Assembly (NCBI RefSeq): GCF_001544875.2
Contig: NZ_FCOA02000033.1
Coordinates: 1-64,000 of the forward strand
Source: Caballeronia hypogeia
GTDB lineage: Bacteria; Pseudomonadota; Gammaproteobacteria; Burkholderiales; Burkholderiaceae
Length of the DNA stretch: 64,000 bases
Reading direction: 5' to 3'
Positions 7,459 to 15,910 of the stretch are shown here, piece after piece (the first letter of the stretch is position 1; the number at the start of each line of letters is the position of its first letter). The notes beneath the pieces were generated by a model. It did not search any database, was not told where the DNA came from, and worked only from the letters and a program-made list of their open reading frames with translations. The translations under genes were made by a program, and so were the position numbers.

Positions 7459-9096
7459 TCAGACGTTCTGGTAACGTTCCCGGAGCGCACGCTTGTTGAT
7501 CTTCCCGACGCTCGTCTTCTCGATCATGTCGACGATCAGAAACCGTTCGGGCACGGCAAAACGCGGAATGATGCCGCGGCTCGCGGCCTCTCCCACATGG
7601 GCGCGAAGCTGCTCCGGTCCTATGCTTCCCGCCTCTTCCTCGTTGAGTACGACGATGGCGAGCGGGCGCTCGCCCCACTTGTCGTCTTTCACGCCGATCA
7701 CCGCGACGTCACGCACCGCCTCATGGCGCGAAAGAATGTCTTCGATCTCGAGCGACGACACCCACTCGCCGCCCGTCTTGATCACGTCTTTCATGCGGTC
7801 CGTGATCTGCAAGCCGCCGCTTTGCGTAATCAGGCCTATGTCGTTGGTGTGCAGAAAGCCGCCCCGCCACAGTTGCGCAGTGGCTTCCTCGTTGCCCACA
7901 TAACATTGCGTGGCCCACGGCATTCTGACGACCACTTCGCCCACGGCCACGCCATCGCGCGGCACGTCGCGCATCTCCTCATCGACGATGCGCATGTCTA
8001 TGAGCGGCAACGGCAAACCCGCCTTGGTGCGGCGCGCCAGTTCCGCGTCGAGATCGTCGTCTGCCTCGGTGAGCGGATCGACGCGCGAGAACGACATCAG
8101 CGGACACGTTTCCGACATGCCATATCCCGTGTAGGCATCGACGCCGCGTTCTAGCGCCGCTTTCGCGAGCCCTTTCGAAAGCGGAGACCCGCCGACGATG
8201 ACCTTCCACGAAGACAGGTCGATCGATTCGGCCAGCGGACTGTGCAGGATCATGCTCAGGACCGTCGGCACGCAATGCGAGAACGTGACGCCCTCATCCC
8301 GAATAAGCGTGAGCAGCTTGTCCGGCGCGTAACGCCCCGGATAAACCTGCTTGAGGCCGAGCGCGGTTGCGATGAACGGCATGCCCCATGCGTGCACATG
8401 GAACATCGGCGTGATCGGCATATACGCGTCGTCGCGATGCACCCGGCCCTTCTCACGCGGACTCGTGAGCGCCGCCATGCCGGCCATCGTATGAAGCACC
8501 AGTTGCCGGTGCGTGAACGCCACCGCCTTGGGCGTGCCCGTCGTGCCGGTCGTGTAGAAGGTGGTGGCGCGCGTGCGCTCGTCGAAGTCGGGAAACGCGT
8601 AGGCGCTGTCGCCCGCTGCGAGCAGTTGCTCGTACTCGCCCACGAAGTGCGATGCGGGCAAGGACGAGTCTTCGTCTCCGATCAGCACGAACCGATCCGC
8701 GAATTCGAGCTTCGCGCGGACCGAATCGAGCAGGGGCAGAAAATCCCGATGCACCATCACGACGGACGCGCGCGAATGATTCAGCGTATAGAGCACCTGC
8801 TCCGGCGAGAGCCGCACATTCACGGTCATCAGCACCGCACCCATCATCGGCAACGCGAAGTAGCACTCGTGATAACGGTGACTGTCCCAGTCCATCACCG
8901 CGACCGTGTCGCCGAAACGAACGCCGATAGAACTCAGCGCGCTCGAAAGCTTGCCGATTCGTTGCCTGAACAGGCCATAGCTATGTCTGCGGCTGCCCGA
9001 AACAATCTCTTGCTCGGGCCGAATCTGCAGCGGCGTATGCAACAGTTGCTTGATGAGCAAACTATCCGTATAGGATGAAGTCAGCGAATTTTCCAC
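7459..9096 (-). CDS. AMP-forming acyl-CoA ligase (AlkK/FadD-like)
   Basis: About 545 residues of the ANL superfamily. The phosphate-binding loop TTGTTGTPKAVAFTH is near residue 185, GYGMSETCP near 320, the adenylate motif TNDIG near 420, and the C-terminal catalytic lysine lies in SVGKINKRALRE. Overall similarity is to medium-chain ligases of the AlkK group, so it would activate a carboxylic acid to its CoA thioester in the cytoplasm. It starts 22 bases after the lyase gene, in the operon LeuC-like, LeuD-like, lyase, ligase. In that context it may activate the carboxylate released by the lyase. The GTG start at 9096 has no clear ribosome site; a TTG twelve codons later is an alternative. Confidence 0.85.
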   Translation of the reverse strand: MENSLTSSYTDSLLIKQLLHTPLQIRPEQEIVSGSRRHSYGLFRQRIGKLSSALSSIGVRFGDTVAVMDWDSHRYHECYFALPMMGAVLMTVNVRLSPEQVLYTLNHSRASVVMVHRDFLPLLDSVRAKLEFADRFVLIGDEDSSLPASHFVGEYEQLLAAGDSAYAFPDFDERTRATTFYTTGTTGTPKAVAFTHRQLVLHTMAGMAALTSPREKGRVHRDDAYMPITPMFHVHAWGMPFIATALGLKQVYPGRYAPDKLLTLIRDEGVTFSHCVPTVLSMILHSPLAESIDLSSWKVIVGGSPLSKGLAKAALERGVDAYTGYGMSETCPLMSFSRVDPLTEADDDLDAELARRTKAGLPLPLIDMRIVDEEMRDVPRDGVAVGEVVVRMPWATQCYVGNEEATAQLWRGGFLHTNDIGLITQSGGLQITDRMKDVIKTGGEWVSSLEIEDILSRHEAVRDVAVIGVKDDKWGERPLAIVVLNEEEAGSIGPEQLRAHVGEAASRGIIPRFAVPERFLIVDMIEKTSVGKINKRALRERYQNV

Positions 9097-9118
9097 GGTC
9101 TTGGATCAGAAATGAATG

Positions 9119-9991
9119 CTAGTTGCTCTCGTAATGCGCTTGCCGCTCTTCCATCTCCGCCCAGCCGATCACCGACTTGAACTCCTTCATCGTGACCTGA
9201 CCGACGGGAAGATCGCCGGCGTCGCCGGTGCGGCGAGCCGCGAGCGCCGCCAGGTTCTTCTGCAGCGCGTCCACTGTCGACATCAGTGTGATGAGCGGAT
9301 AGCTCGCGAACGCAGCGACCGATTCGATCTGCTCGCGACTGAGCGCGGCCATCCACGTGCCCGCCATCAGTTGCAGCGACAGGCGGCGACCGGTGGCCTC
9401 GCGAAGCTGCTTCAGTTCCTCCAAGCTCGAAAAGGTGCGCGAGATGGGCTGCACCACGTCCGCGCCCGCTTCCGCGTAGTGCGCGGCGCGATCGATCGCC
9501 TCGGACGGGTCCGTCACATCGGTGCGCGCGACGATCACGAAATCATCGTCGTGCCGCGCATCGACTGCCGCCTTGATGCGGGCGATGCCGTCCTTGAGTG
9601 AAACGACCGGCGTCACCGCAGCAGCGGCCGGGCAGCGCTTCGGGCTGATCTGGTCTTCGAGCGAGATCGCCGCGGCGCCCGCCTTCTCGAACTCGCGCAC
9701 CGTGCGCGCCACGTTGATCACATTGCCGTAGCCCGTATCCGCATCCGCGAAAATGGGCTTCTTCACGACGTTGGCAATGCGATTCACCAGCGCCGCGTTC
9801 TCCGTCAGCGTATAGACCTCCATGTCCGGCTGGCCCAGCAACGAAGCCGAAATGCCGAAGCCCGTGGTGAACACGCCGTCGAAGTCGGACTGATCGACCA
9901 GCAATGCCGACAGCGCGTCCTGCGCACCGCCGAACCAGAAGGTCTTGCCCGATGCGATGCTTTGACGAATCTGCTTTCTTTGCGAATTCAT
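9119..9991 (-). CDS. Isocitrate lyase/PEP mutase superfamily lyase, variant active loop
   Basis: 290 residues. The TIM-barrel hallmark DADTGYG (83-89) and LEDQ (111-114) supply the Mg-binding acids, and VIVARTD follows. The mobile-loop cysteine is present (KRC, 118-120), but the usual following GH is replaced by PAA, unlike 2-methylisocitrate lyase. Family members cleave a C-C bond of 2- or 3-hydroxy-di/tricarboxylates to a 2-oxoacid and a carboxylate; 2,3-dimethylmalate lyase, which works with an aconitase-type hydratase, is the closest functional parallel by context. ATG at 9991 has GGGAGA six bases upstream; an ATG eight codons earlier overlaps the LeuD-like stop. Confidence 0.75.
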   Translation of the reverse strand: MNSQRKQIRQSIASGKTFWFGGAQDALSALLVDQSDFDGVFTTGFGISASLLGQPDMEVYTLTENAALVNRIANVVKKPIFADADTGYGNVINVARTVREFEKAGAAAISLEDQISPKRCPAAAAVTPVVSLKDGIARIKAAVDARHDDDFVIVARTDVTDPSEAIDRAAHYAEAGADVVQPISRTFSSLEELKQLREATGRRLSLQLMAGTWMAALSREQIESVAAFASYPLITLMSTVDALQKNLAALAARRTGDAGDLPVGQVTMKEFKSVIGWAEMEERQAHYESN

Positions 9992-10011
9992 AGCTTTCTC
10001 CCGATATTCAC

Positions 10012-10548
10012 TCATGCAGCGTTCAGATTGCCGGCAGCGCTCCTGGCGAGCCGTGCCTTGAGATAAGGATTGAGTCCGCCCAGTTCGATCATCGAGCGTT
10101 CTGTATCGGACCACGGCTCGACTGGCAGCTCGATATTGCGATCGACGTTGATCACGACGTTTCTTTCGAAATCGACGCGCACATGCTCGCCGCGCGCCAC
10201 GACTTCGCTGATGCCAGGACAGGTGACGAGCGGAAAGCCCATCGCCAGTTCGCCGCGAAAGAAGCCCGGCGAGAACGAATCGGCGATCACGCCCGCGATG
10301 CCGAGTCGCCGCATCGCCTTCATGGCCGGATAGTGCGGATGCCCATAACCGAAGTTATCGGCTGCGATCAGCAGATCGCCCTTGCTCACGGACTGCACGA
10401 ACGCCGGGTCGTAACTGGCCATCGTGTGTTTGACGAGTTCGTCGAGGTCCGTGATCTTGATGTTCTTGATGCCGACGATAAGGTCGATGTCGTAATTGGC
10501 TTCTTCATAGATCCAGGCCGCGCGGCCGTCGAGAATCGGAAGGCTCAT
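10012..10548 (-). CDS. LeuD-like aconitase-family small subunit lacking the GSSREH motif
   Basis: 178 residues, matching the swivel domain of isopropylmalate-type dehydratases: GDLLIAADNFG at 57-67, GVIADSFSPGFFR, then a C-terminal VVINVDR core. Where LeuD and aconitase carry GxGSSREHA (active-site Ser and substrate-binding Arg), this protein reads GYGHPHYPA at 67-75. The subunit is therefore expected to bind a different substrate or use different chemistry. It begins five bases after the LeuC-like gene with AAGGAG upstream, as in two-subunit leuCD operons. It is not a leucine biosynthesis enzyme by context. Confidence 0.8.
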   Translation of the reverse strand: MSLPILDGRAAWIYEEANYDIDLIVGIKNIKITDLDELVKHTMASYDPAFVQSVSKGDLLIAADNFGYGHPHYPAMKAMRRLGIAGVIADSFSPGFFRGELAMGFPLVTCPGISEVVARGEHVRVDFERNVVINVDRNIELPVEPWSDTERSMIELGGLNPYLKARLARSAAGNLNAA

Positions 10549-10553
10549 CTCTG

Positions 10554-11819
10554 TTACTCCTTGTTCAGGAACGGGCGGGGATCGGCAATGCGCCCTTCGA
10601 CGGCGGATGCCGCGACCACCGCAGCGTTGCAGATGAAGATCTCGGTATCCGCGCTGCCCATGCGGCCCGGCGTGTTCAGCGTGCCGGTGGACACGGCGCG
10701 CATGCCGTCCGACATCGTCGCGATGCGGCCAAAGCAGTAATCGCAGCTCGGCGAGCTGACGAACGCGCCTGCTTCCACGATCGTCTCGATCAGGCCTTCG
10801 CGCGCGGCTTGCGCCATGATCTCGGCGGAGGTCGGCACGACGTGAAGCTGGAAGCCCTCCGCAACCTTGCGGCCCTTCAGCACTTGAGCCGCCACGCGCA
10901 GGTCTTCGATACGGCCGCTCGCGCAACTGCCCAGATAGCCGGTATGCACTTCCAGGCCGATGTATTCCGTCAGATCGCGCGTATTCGCCGGACTCGGCGG
11001 CGCGACGACGATCGGCGCCAGCTCGCTGATATCGATAGATTCGACGCGGTCGTAATGGGCGTCCGCATCCGCATGCACGGGTTCGAGATCGAGTTGACGG
11101 CGCTCGTTGGTGTAGGCCAGAGTCTTCGCGTCCGGTGCGATGATCATCGTGGTGGCGCCGAGAAACATGGCCTGTCCGCAGATCGTCTGACGACCTTCGA
11201 TGCTCATGGCATCGATCACCGGCCCGCACAGCTCGACGACCTTGAAGCGGCACGACGCGGGCCCCATCACGCGCACGAGATGATGGAAGATGTCACGCGC
11301 CATGACGCCGGGACGCACCGTGCCCTTCAATTCGATCTTCACCGTGCCGGGCACTTTCAGCGCGATATGCTCGGAGACGAAGCCTTCGAGCACGGCCTTG
11401 CGCACACCCATCGCAAGCGTGCCGAATGCGCCCATCTGGCTCACGTGGCCGTCGAAATGAATCACGAATGCGCCGGGCGTCGCATAGCCGAGTTCCGCGG
11501 CGACCTGATGCCCGATACCCTTGCGTTCATAGACGGGCACGCCCTGCTGCTTGCCCCACTGACGCGTCTGCTTGTGCAACTCTTCTTCCTTCGGCGATGC
11601 GGCCGGCACCATGTGGTCGATGAAGAGCACGATGCGCTCGGGGCTCGACACCTGCTCCACGCCGAATTCTTCTCTGGACTCCTTGAAGAAGACATCGGTA
11701 TAGCCCGGGAAATCGTAGGCGATGACATAGTCCGGTCGAACGATGATCTCTTCGCCTGCGTGAACCTCGGCCTTTCCTGCTGCTCGCGCCAGAATTTTTT
11801 CCGCGATCGTTTGAGCCAT
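10554..11819 (-). CDS. LeuC-like aconitase-family hydro-lyase large subunit
   Basis: 421 residues, the size of archaeal/bacterial type-2 LeuC or homoaconitase large subunits. The [4Fe-4S] cysteines are visible: C299 in GSCASGRIEDL and C359/C362 in SPSCDYCFG. IDHMVPAASP near 67 and CGQAMFLGATTMI near 214 match the family. Together with the small subunit it should add or remove water across a double bond of a di- or tricarboxylate. ATG at 11819 has CGGAG seven bases upstream. It is the first gene of an operon that also encodes a lyase, a CoA ligase and possibly a porin, transcribed away from the IclR gene. Confidence 0.85.
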   Translation of the reverse strand: MAQTIAEKILARAAGKAEVHAGEEIIVRPDYVIAYDFPGYTDVFFKESREEFGVEQVSSPERIVLFIDHMVPAASPKEEELHKQTRQWGKQQGVPVYERKGIGHQVAAELGYATPGAFVIHFDGHVSQMGAFGTLAMGVRKAVLEGFVSEHIALKVPGTVKIELKGTVRPGVMARDIFHHLVRVMGPASCRFKVVELCGPVIDAMSIEGRQTICGQAMFLGATTMIIAPDAKTLAYTNERRQLDLEPVHADADAHYDRVESIDISELAPIVVAPPSPANTRDLTEYIGLEVHTGYLGSCASGRIEDLRVAAQVLKGRKVAEGFQLHVVPTSAEIMAQAAREGLIETIVEAGAFVSSPSCDYCFGRIATMSDGMRAVSTGTLNTPGRMGSADTEIFICNAAVVAASAVEGRIADPRPFLNKE

Positions 11820-11910
11820 GTGTACTCCGGGGGACGGCTGTTTTGGTCAAGTGTCACTGCGTTGTCGTGCTAAGGATTAGAACCGATTTACCCTGGGTCA
11901 CGGATGCGGG

Positions 11911-11939
11911 CTAACCCCATTTTTCGCCACAATGTGGCG
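11911..11939. promoter_or_regulatory. IclR-regulon operator candidate, copy 1
   Basis: CTAACCCC (11911-11918), eight bases, then CCACAATGTGGCG (11927-11939). The right part sits within a perfect 15-base palindrome, CGCCACA-A-TGTGGCG (11925-11939). It lies in the divergent region between the LeuC-like operon and iclR, 92 bases from the LeuC-like start. The same two-part arrangement with identical spacing recurs at 21605-21633, upstream of the ABC importer operon. Confidence 0.75.
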
Positions 11940-11982
11940 TAGAATCTCCACACCGGTTTCTATTGCGCGATCACGCTCAAAC

Positions 11983-12759
11983 ATGAAAAAAGACTCCAAG
12001 GAAACACGCTCCGGAACGCAAAGCATCGAACGCGCGATCGGGCTTTTGAGAACCGTTGCATCGCGCGGCCGGCGCGGCATGCGCATCGGCGAAATCGCCA
12101 CCGCCAGCGAGCTTGCTACTTCCACATGTTTCCGTTTGCTGAGCCGCCTCGAGATCGAAGGTCTCGTGGTTCGCGACGAGCACACCCGCAAGTACTATCT
12201 CGGTCCGCTGATTCACGAACTCGGTCTGCTCGCACGCCCGCGTTACCGCCTTGCCGATCTGTGCGACGTGCCCATGCAACGGCTCGCCGATCTCACGCTC
12301 GACACCATCTATCTCAGCGAGCGCAGCGGCGTCGAAGCCGTCTGCACGAACCGCGCGCTGGGCGACTATCCGATCCGTTCGCTCTCGCTGGACGTTGGCA
12401 TCCGGCGTCCGCTCGGCGTGGGCGCGGGCGGCCTCGCGATTCTCTGCGCGCTCGATCCCGAAGAAGCCGAATCGATCATCAACGAGAACGCGGACCGCTA
12501 CGAAAAATTCGGCGCGTTCACGCCCACGCTGCTGCGCGAAGCCGTCGAGCTCGGACGCGAACGCGGCTATGCCTTTCTCGACAGCGTGGGCACGCCCGGC
12601 ATGGCCGCCATCGGCATTGCCTTTCCTTCCGATAATCCGGTCGCGGCGCTGAGCGTCGCGGCCATTTCGAGCCGCCTCGCTCCTCCCCGTCAGGCTGAAG
12701 TCGCGAGGCAGATGGCCAGCCAGATCCGCCACATCAAGGCCGCGATGCAGCAGGCGTGA
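11983..12759 (+). CDS. IclR-family transcriptional regulator
   Basis: 258 residues. An N-terminal winged helix-turn-helix (TQSIERAIGLLRTVASRG, then IGEIATASELATSTCFRLLSRL) is followed by the IclR effector domain (RRPLGVGAGGLAILCAL, then GYAFLDSVGTPGMAAIGIAF). It is transcribed divergently from the LeuC-like operon and ends four bases from the convergent double-hydrolase gene. It is the obvious regulator of both minus-strand operons, which share a palindromic motif. ATG at 11983 is chosen because homology starts there. The effector is unknown, probably the catabolic substrate or an intermediate. Confidence 0.9.
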   Translation: MKKDSKETRSGTQSIERAIGLLRTVASRGRRGMRIGEIATASELATSTCFRLLSRLEIEGLVVRDEHTRKYYLGPLIHELGLLARPRYRLADLCDVPMQRLADLTLDTIYLSERSGVEAVCTNRALGDYPIRSLSLDVGIRRPLGVGAGGLAILCALDPEEAESIINENADRYEKFGAFTPTLLREAVELGRERGYAFLDSVGTPGMAAIGIAFPSDNPVAALSVAAISSRLAPPRQAEVARQMASQIRHIKAAMQQA

Positions 12760-12763
12760 AGCT

Positions 12764-14302
12764 TCAGATGCGGCCGTGGTCGAGGAACCGCGCGTACGTC
12801 GCGATCGTCTCCTCGACTGCTTCAGGGGCCTGATCGGGATACCACACTGTGGCGGGTGTTCCGGTGACGAAGAAGCGCCCGGATTTCATCTCGCGCGCAG
12901 CGTCGAGACCTTGAACCAGCATGTCGGATGCTCCTGCGCAGAACAGCGCCGGGCACTTCAATCCGGCCATGCGCTCACGCGTGTCGTATTCGAACGCCGC
13001 ACGATACGTGCGCGAATAGGTTTTGCCGCTGCTCAGCAGTCCCACCGTCCAGTCGTGCAGGAAAGCGGCATCGGGAACCTGCAAGGGACGACCCGCCGCG
13101 CGCTCGGCGCGATACCACGGCCAGAACAGAAACATGTCCCGCCGCATCTGCCAGGCCTTCTGCACGTGCAGACCCCACTGATCCGGCGAAAGATCGATGA
13201 AGTAATTCGCAAGGATGTCGGCGGAGAAGCTGGGGTCGAGGATAGGCGGCGCTTCGAGCACCACGCGTCTCACGCGATCCGGCGCGAGCAGCGACGTTTC
13301 GAGCGCAATCAGCGCGCCGGTGTGCGTACCCCACAGGTCGAATGTATTCAGATCGAGCTTGTCGGCCAGCGCGATCACGTCGCGTGCGAGCGTGGCGATA
13401 TCGACCGGCTCGTCGGGCCTCGCGGATTCGCCATTGCCGATGTAGTCCGGTGCGATCACGCGCCGTTTCGCGCCAAGACCCTTCAGCAACGGCATCAGCG
13501 GCGCAGAGGAACCCGGTGCGGAATGCAATGCGATCACCGGATCGCGGTCCGGGCCGCTCAGTCTCAAATGCACTCTGCCGTGCGGGATGTCGACATAATC
13601 GCGCCATACGTCGCCCGGTGTTCGCGGTGCAGGCGAAACGTTCCGGGCAATCGCGCCAGACAAGACTTCGCTCACACCGCGCGTATTCGCGGCCTCGCGC
13701 AAGCAACCGGCATGCGCGGAACACAGCGACCATAGCTTCATATAAGCCAATGGCGACATCGCGGCCGCGACAAACGTCGCGTTCATCGCTTCGGGCGAAA
13801 GAAACGGATCGCCGCTTTTCGCCACTTGCCGCCCGCTCGAAGCGTCGAGAACATGCGCGTCTCGCAGATGCGAAAACAGCGCGTTAAGATGCGTGCCATC
13901 GTTGCGCGGCGTGAGATCGGGCGGCGTCCATTTGCGTGCCGCCCATCCGAGCGCATGGTCGGCGTGCAGACAAAGCGCTTGCGGATCGAGTTGCAACGCA
14001 ATCGCACCGGCGAGATCGAATGCGAGCAGCGGCGCGTGTGCCAGACCGAGCGCATGCATGGCCTCTCGCGCCGTATTCACCACATCCTCGAATGACGAGA
14101 AGCGCACGGACGCCGAACCACCGATACCCGGCAACTCGATGACATGAAACGAGGTATCGGCGTGCGCGCCGGCGAGGCGCTCCGCGACCACGCTCGCCGC
14201 GGCGACGAGACCAGGCAGCACCACTACCGCCGCGCCTCTGCCCGCGCGCCATACGCGCATTTCACCGTGCGCGGTATCGATATAGTCCGGCGTCGCGCTC
14301 AT
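12764..14302 (-). CDS. Tandem double alpha/beta-hydrolase with degenerate catalytic triads
   Basis: 512 residues, almost twice a normal alpha/beta-hydrolase. Residues 1-225 and 235-512 each look like a hydrolase domain. In the second, ALHSAPGSSAPL is the oxyanion strand region and LWGTHTGALIALE is the nucleophile elbow, but the nucleophile position is His327 rather than Ser. The first domain has AFDLAG with Asp96 there. The usual C-terminal GH before the last helix is absent (TVWYPDQAPEAV). It may be non-hydrolytic, use an unusual mechanism or act on a lactone, ester or C-C bond. The gene starts two bases after the FAD oxidase, so translation is probably coupled. Confidence 0.7.
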   Translation of the reverse strand: MSATPDYIDTAHGEMRVWRAGRGAAVVVLPGLVAAASVVAERLAGAHADTSFHVIELPGIGGSASVRFSSFEDVVNTAREAMHALGLAHAPLLAFDLAGAIALQLDPQALCLHADHALGWAARKWTPPDLTPRNDGTHLNALFSHLRDAHVLDASSGRQVAKSGDPFLSPEAMNATFVAAAMSPLAYMKLWSLCSAHAGCLREAANTRGVSEVLSGAIARNVSPAPRTPGDVWRDYVDIPHGRVHLRLSGPDRDPVIALHSAPGSSAPLMPLLKGLGAKRRVIAPDYIGNGESARPDEPVDIATLARDVIALADKLDLNTFDLWGTHTGALIALETSLLAPDRVRRVVLEAPPILDPSFSADILANYFIDLSPDQWGLHVQKAWQMRRDMFLFWPWYRAERAAGRPLQVPDAAFLHDWTVGLLSSGKTYSRTYRAAFEYDTRERMAGLKCPALFCAGASDMLVQGLDAAREMKSGRFFVTGTPATVWYPDQAPEAVEETIATYARFLDHGRI

Positions 14303-14304
14303 CG

Positions 14305-15897
14305 TCAGACCGCCAGGCCCAGCGAGCCGGGATTCATGAGGCCTTTGGGATCGAGCGCCTGCTTCAGCGCGACCAGCACGCCGCGCGTCGCGGGCTTGAG
14401 AATTTCCGTGAACGGATAATCGCGCGCGACTTGCCACGATACGCCGCCGAGGCTCGCATAAAGCTCCTGCGTTTCGCGCCGCAGACGCGCCACCGCTTCA
14501 CGCGCCTCCGGATTCGCCGGCCGCTTGAGCCAGGGCGCGACGACATCGTGCCCGACGCTCTTTTCATGCAGCGGCGTGATCTCGTCCATCCAGTAGAACG
14601 CGGGCTCGAGGAAGAACTCCTGTCCCGTCGTCATGGTCATCACCGAGTACTTGATGCCGTGCTTGTCCATCATCGGCTTCTGCTTCGCGAAGAACGCATC
14701 GTTGGCGTCGAGCACGCGCTTCGATTCGCTGAGCGGAAAAACGCCGTGTATCGGCACCCAGCGTTCGCCGTCCTTGCCGAGCATTCCGCGTACCGGACTG
14801 AACGGCTTGCTGCGCATCACTCGCGGCACCGCGTTGTCGATCTCGACGCCGTACGCTCGGCCGATCGCGCGAACGCGCGCAAGCGCCGTCTCCAGCGCGG
14901 CCTGATCATGTCGCTCGATGACGAGATGCAGCGTGAACTCGTGATTCTTCAGGAAGCTCGTGCCCGTCACGGCCACGTTGAGCGCGTTCTTGATGCCGCT
15001 CAGGCGCGATGTCGAAGCGCTCGCGACATTGCCGAGAATCTTCAGGCCATCGCTGATGCGGTTCACGCTCGCCGAGTGCTCGACCTTGGTCTTGTCGATG
15101 CCGAAGCCTTCGGAGACCAGATGCTCGCGCGCCATCTCCACTTGCGCGGCGGCCATTGCCGTGATGCTCGGAAAGCCGAACGACACGAAGTCGACCGCAG
15201 AAGGCACGCGCACGAGCTTGATGGTCGCGGCGACCTTGAAGCCGAGCGCGCCGTTGTCGCCGAGAAACAGACCCGTCAGATCCGGACCCCCTTCGCGCGT
15301 GAACGGCTTGGTGTCCACGCGGCCGCCCGAGCCCGTCGTCATGAGCTGGCCATCGGCGAGCACGACCGTCACGCCCAGCACGCTTTCGGCCACCGTGCCG
15401 TTCAGCGCGGAACCGAAGAACGCGCTGTTCTGCGAGAGCGCGCCGCCCACGGTCGCGTTGATGCCGGAGAGCGGTCCCCAATACGGCGTGCGCAGTCCCG
15501 TGTCCTTCAGCGCTTCGTTGAGCGACGCCCACGTGCAGCCGGTTTCGACCGTCACGTATAGATCCTGCGTATTGATTTCGATGACGCGATTCAGCTTGCG
15601 GCTGTCGATCACGACGGAGCGATCGCGCGCCGGCAGATAACCCTTCGTGTACGACATGCCGCCGCCGCGCGGCACCACGGCGATATCGGCGGCCGTCAGC
15701 GCGCGCACCGCGTCCGCGACCTGCGCCGCCGAGCCCGGCATGACGATGGCGAGCGGCGTGACGCCCGGCTGCCAGAACACATCGTTCGAGTAATAGGCGC
15801 GCGTTGCGTCGTCGTCGAGGATGGTTTCGGCGGGGACGATGCCGCTCAACAGCCGGGCAACTTCGTTCGCTTCCTGCACATTCGGATTCGCATTCAT
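14305..15897 (-). CDS. FAD-linked oxidoreductase (PCMH/VAO family, GlcD/4-cresol-dehydrogenase-like)
   Basis: 530 residues. The FAD-binding PCMH domain covers about 45-235 (VPRGGGMSYTKGY for the pyrophosphate, GPLSGINATVGGALSQNSA for the isoalloxazine region), followed by a substrate cap domain and a C-terminal ALDPKGLMNPGSLG signature. Members oxidise 2-hydroxyacids, phenolic alcohols or similar substrates and pass electrons to oxygen, quinone or cytochrome. There is no signal peptide. ATG at 15897 has GAGG nine bases upstream. It lies between the MBL-fold gene and the double hydrolase in the importer-catabolic operon. Confidence 0.8.
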   Translation of the reverse strand: MNANPNVQEANEVARLLSGIVPAETILDDDATRAYYSNDVFWQPGVTPLAIVMPGSAAQVADAVRALTAADIAVVPRGGGMSYTKGYLPARDRSVVIDSRKLNRVIEINTQDLYVTVETGCTWASLNEALKDTGLRTPYWGPLSGINATVGGALSQNSAFFGSALNGTVAESVLGVTVVLADGQLMTTGSGGRVDTKPFTREGGPDLTGLFLGDNGALGFKVAATIKLVRVPSAVDFVSFGFPSITAMAAAQVEMAREHLVSEGFGIDKTKVEHSASVNRISDGLKILGNVASASTSRLSGIKNALNVAVTGTSFLKNHEFTLHLVIERHDQAALETALARVRAIGRAYGVEIDNAVPRVMRSKPFSPVRGMLGKDGERWVPIHGVFPLSESKRVLDANDAFFAKQKPMMDKHGIKYSVMTMTTGQEFFLEPAFYWMDEITPLHEKSVGHDVVAPWLKRPANPEAREAVARLRRETQELYASLGGVSWQVARDYPFTEILKPATRGVLVALKQALDPKGLMNPGSLGLAV

Positions 15898-15910
15898 GTT
15901 CGTGACCTCG

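Noticed and set aside
7459..9096. Long-chain fatty acid beta-oxidation ligase (fadD)
   Set aside because: Placed in a carboxylate-lyase operon rather than with fad genes; overall family assignment kept but specificity not claimed.
10012..11819. Leucine biosynthesis leuCD
   Set aside because: No leuA, leuB or related genes, lack of GSSREH in the small subunit and catabolic neighbours under IclR control argue for another substrate.
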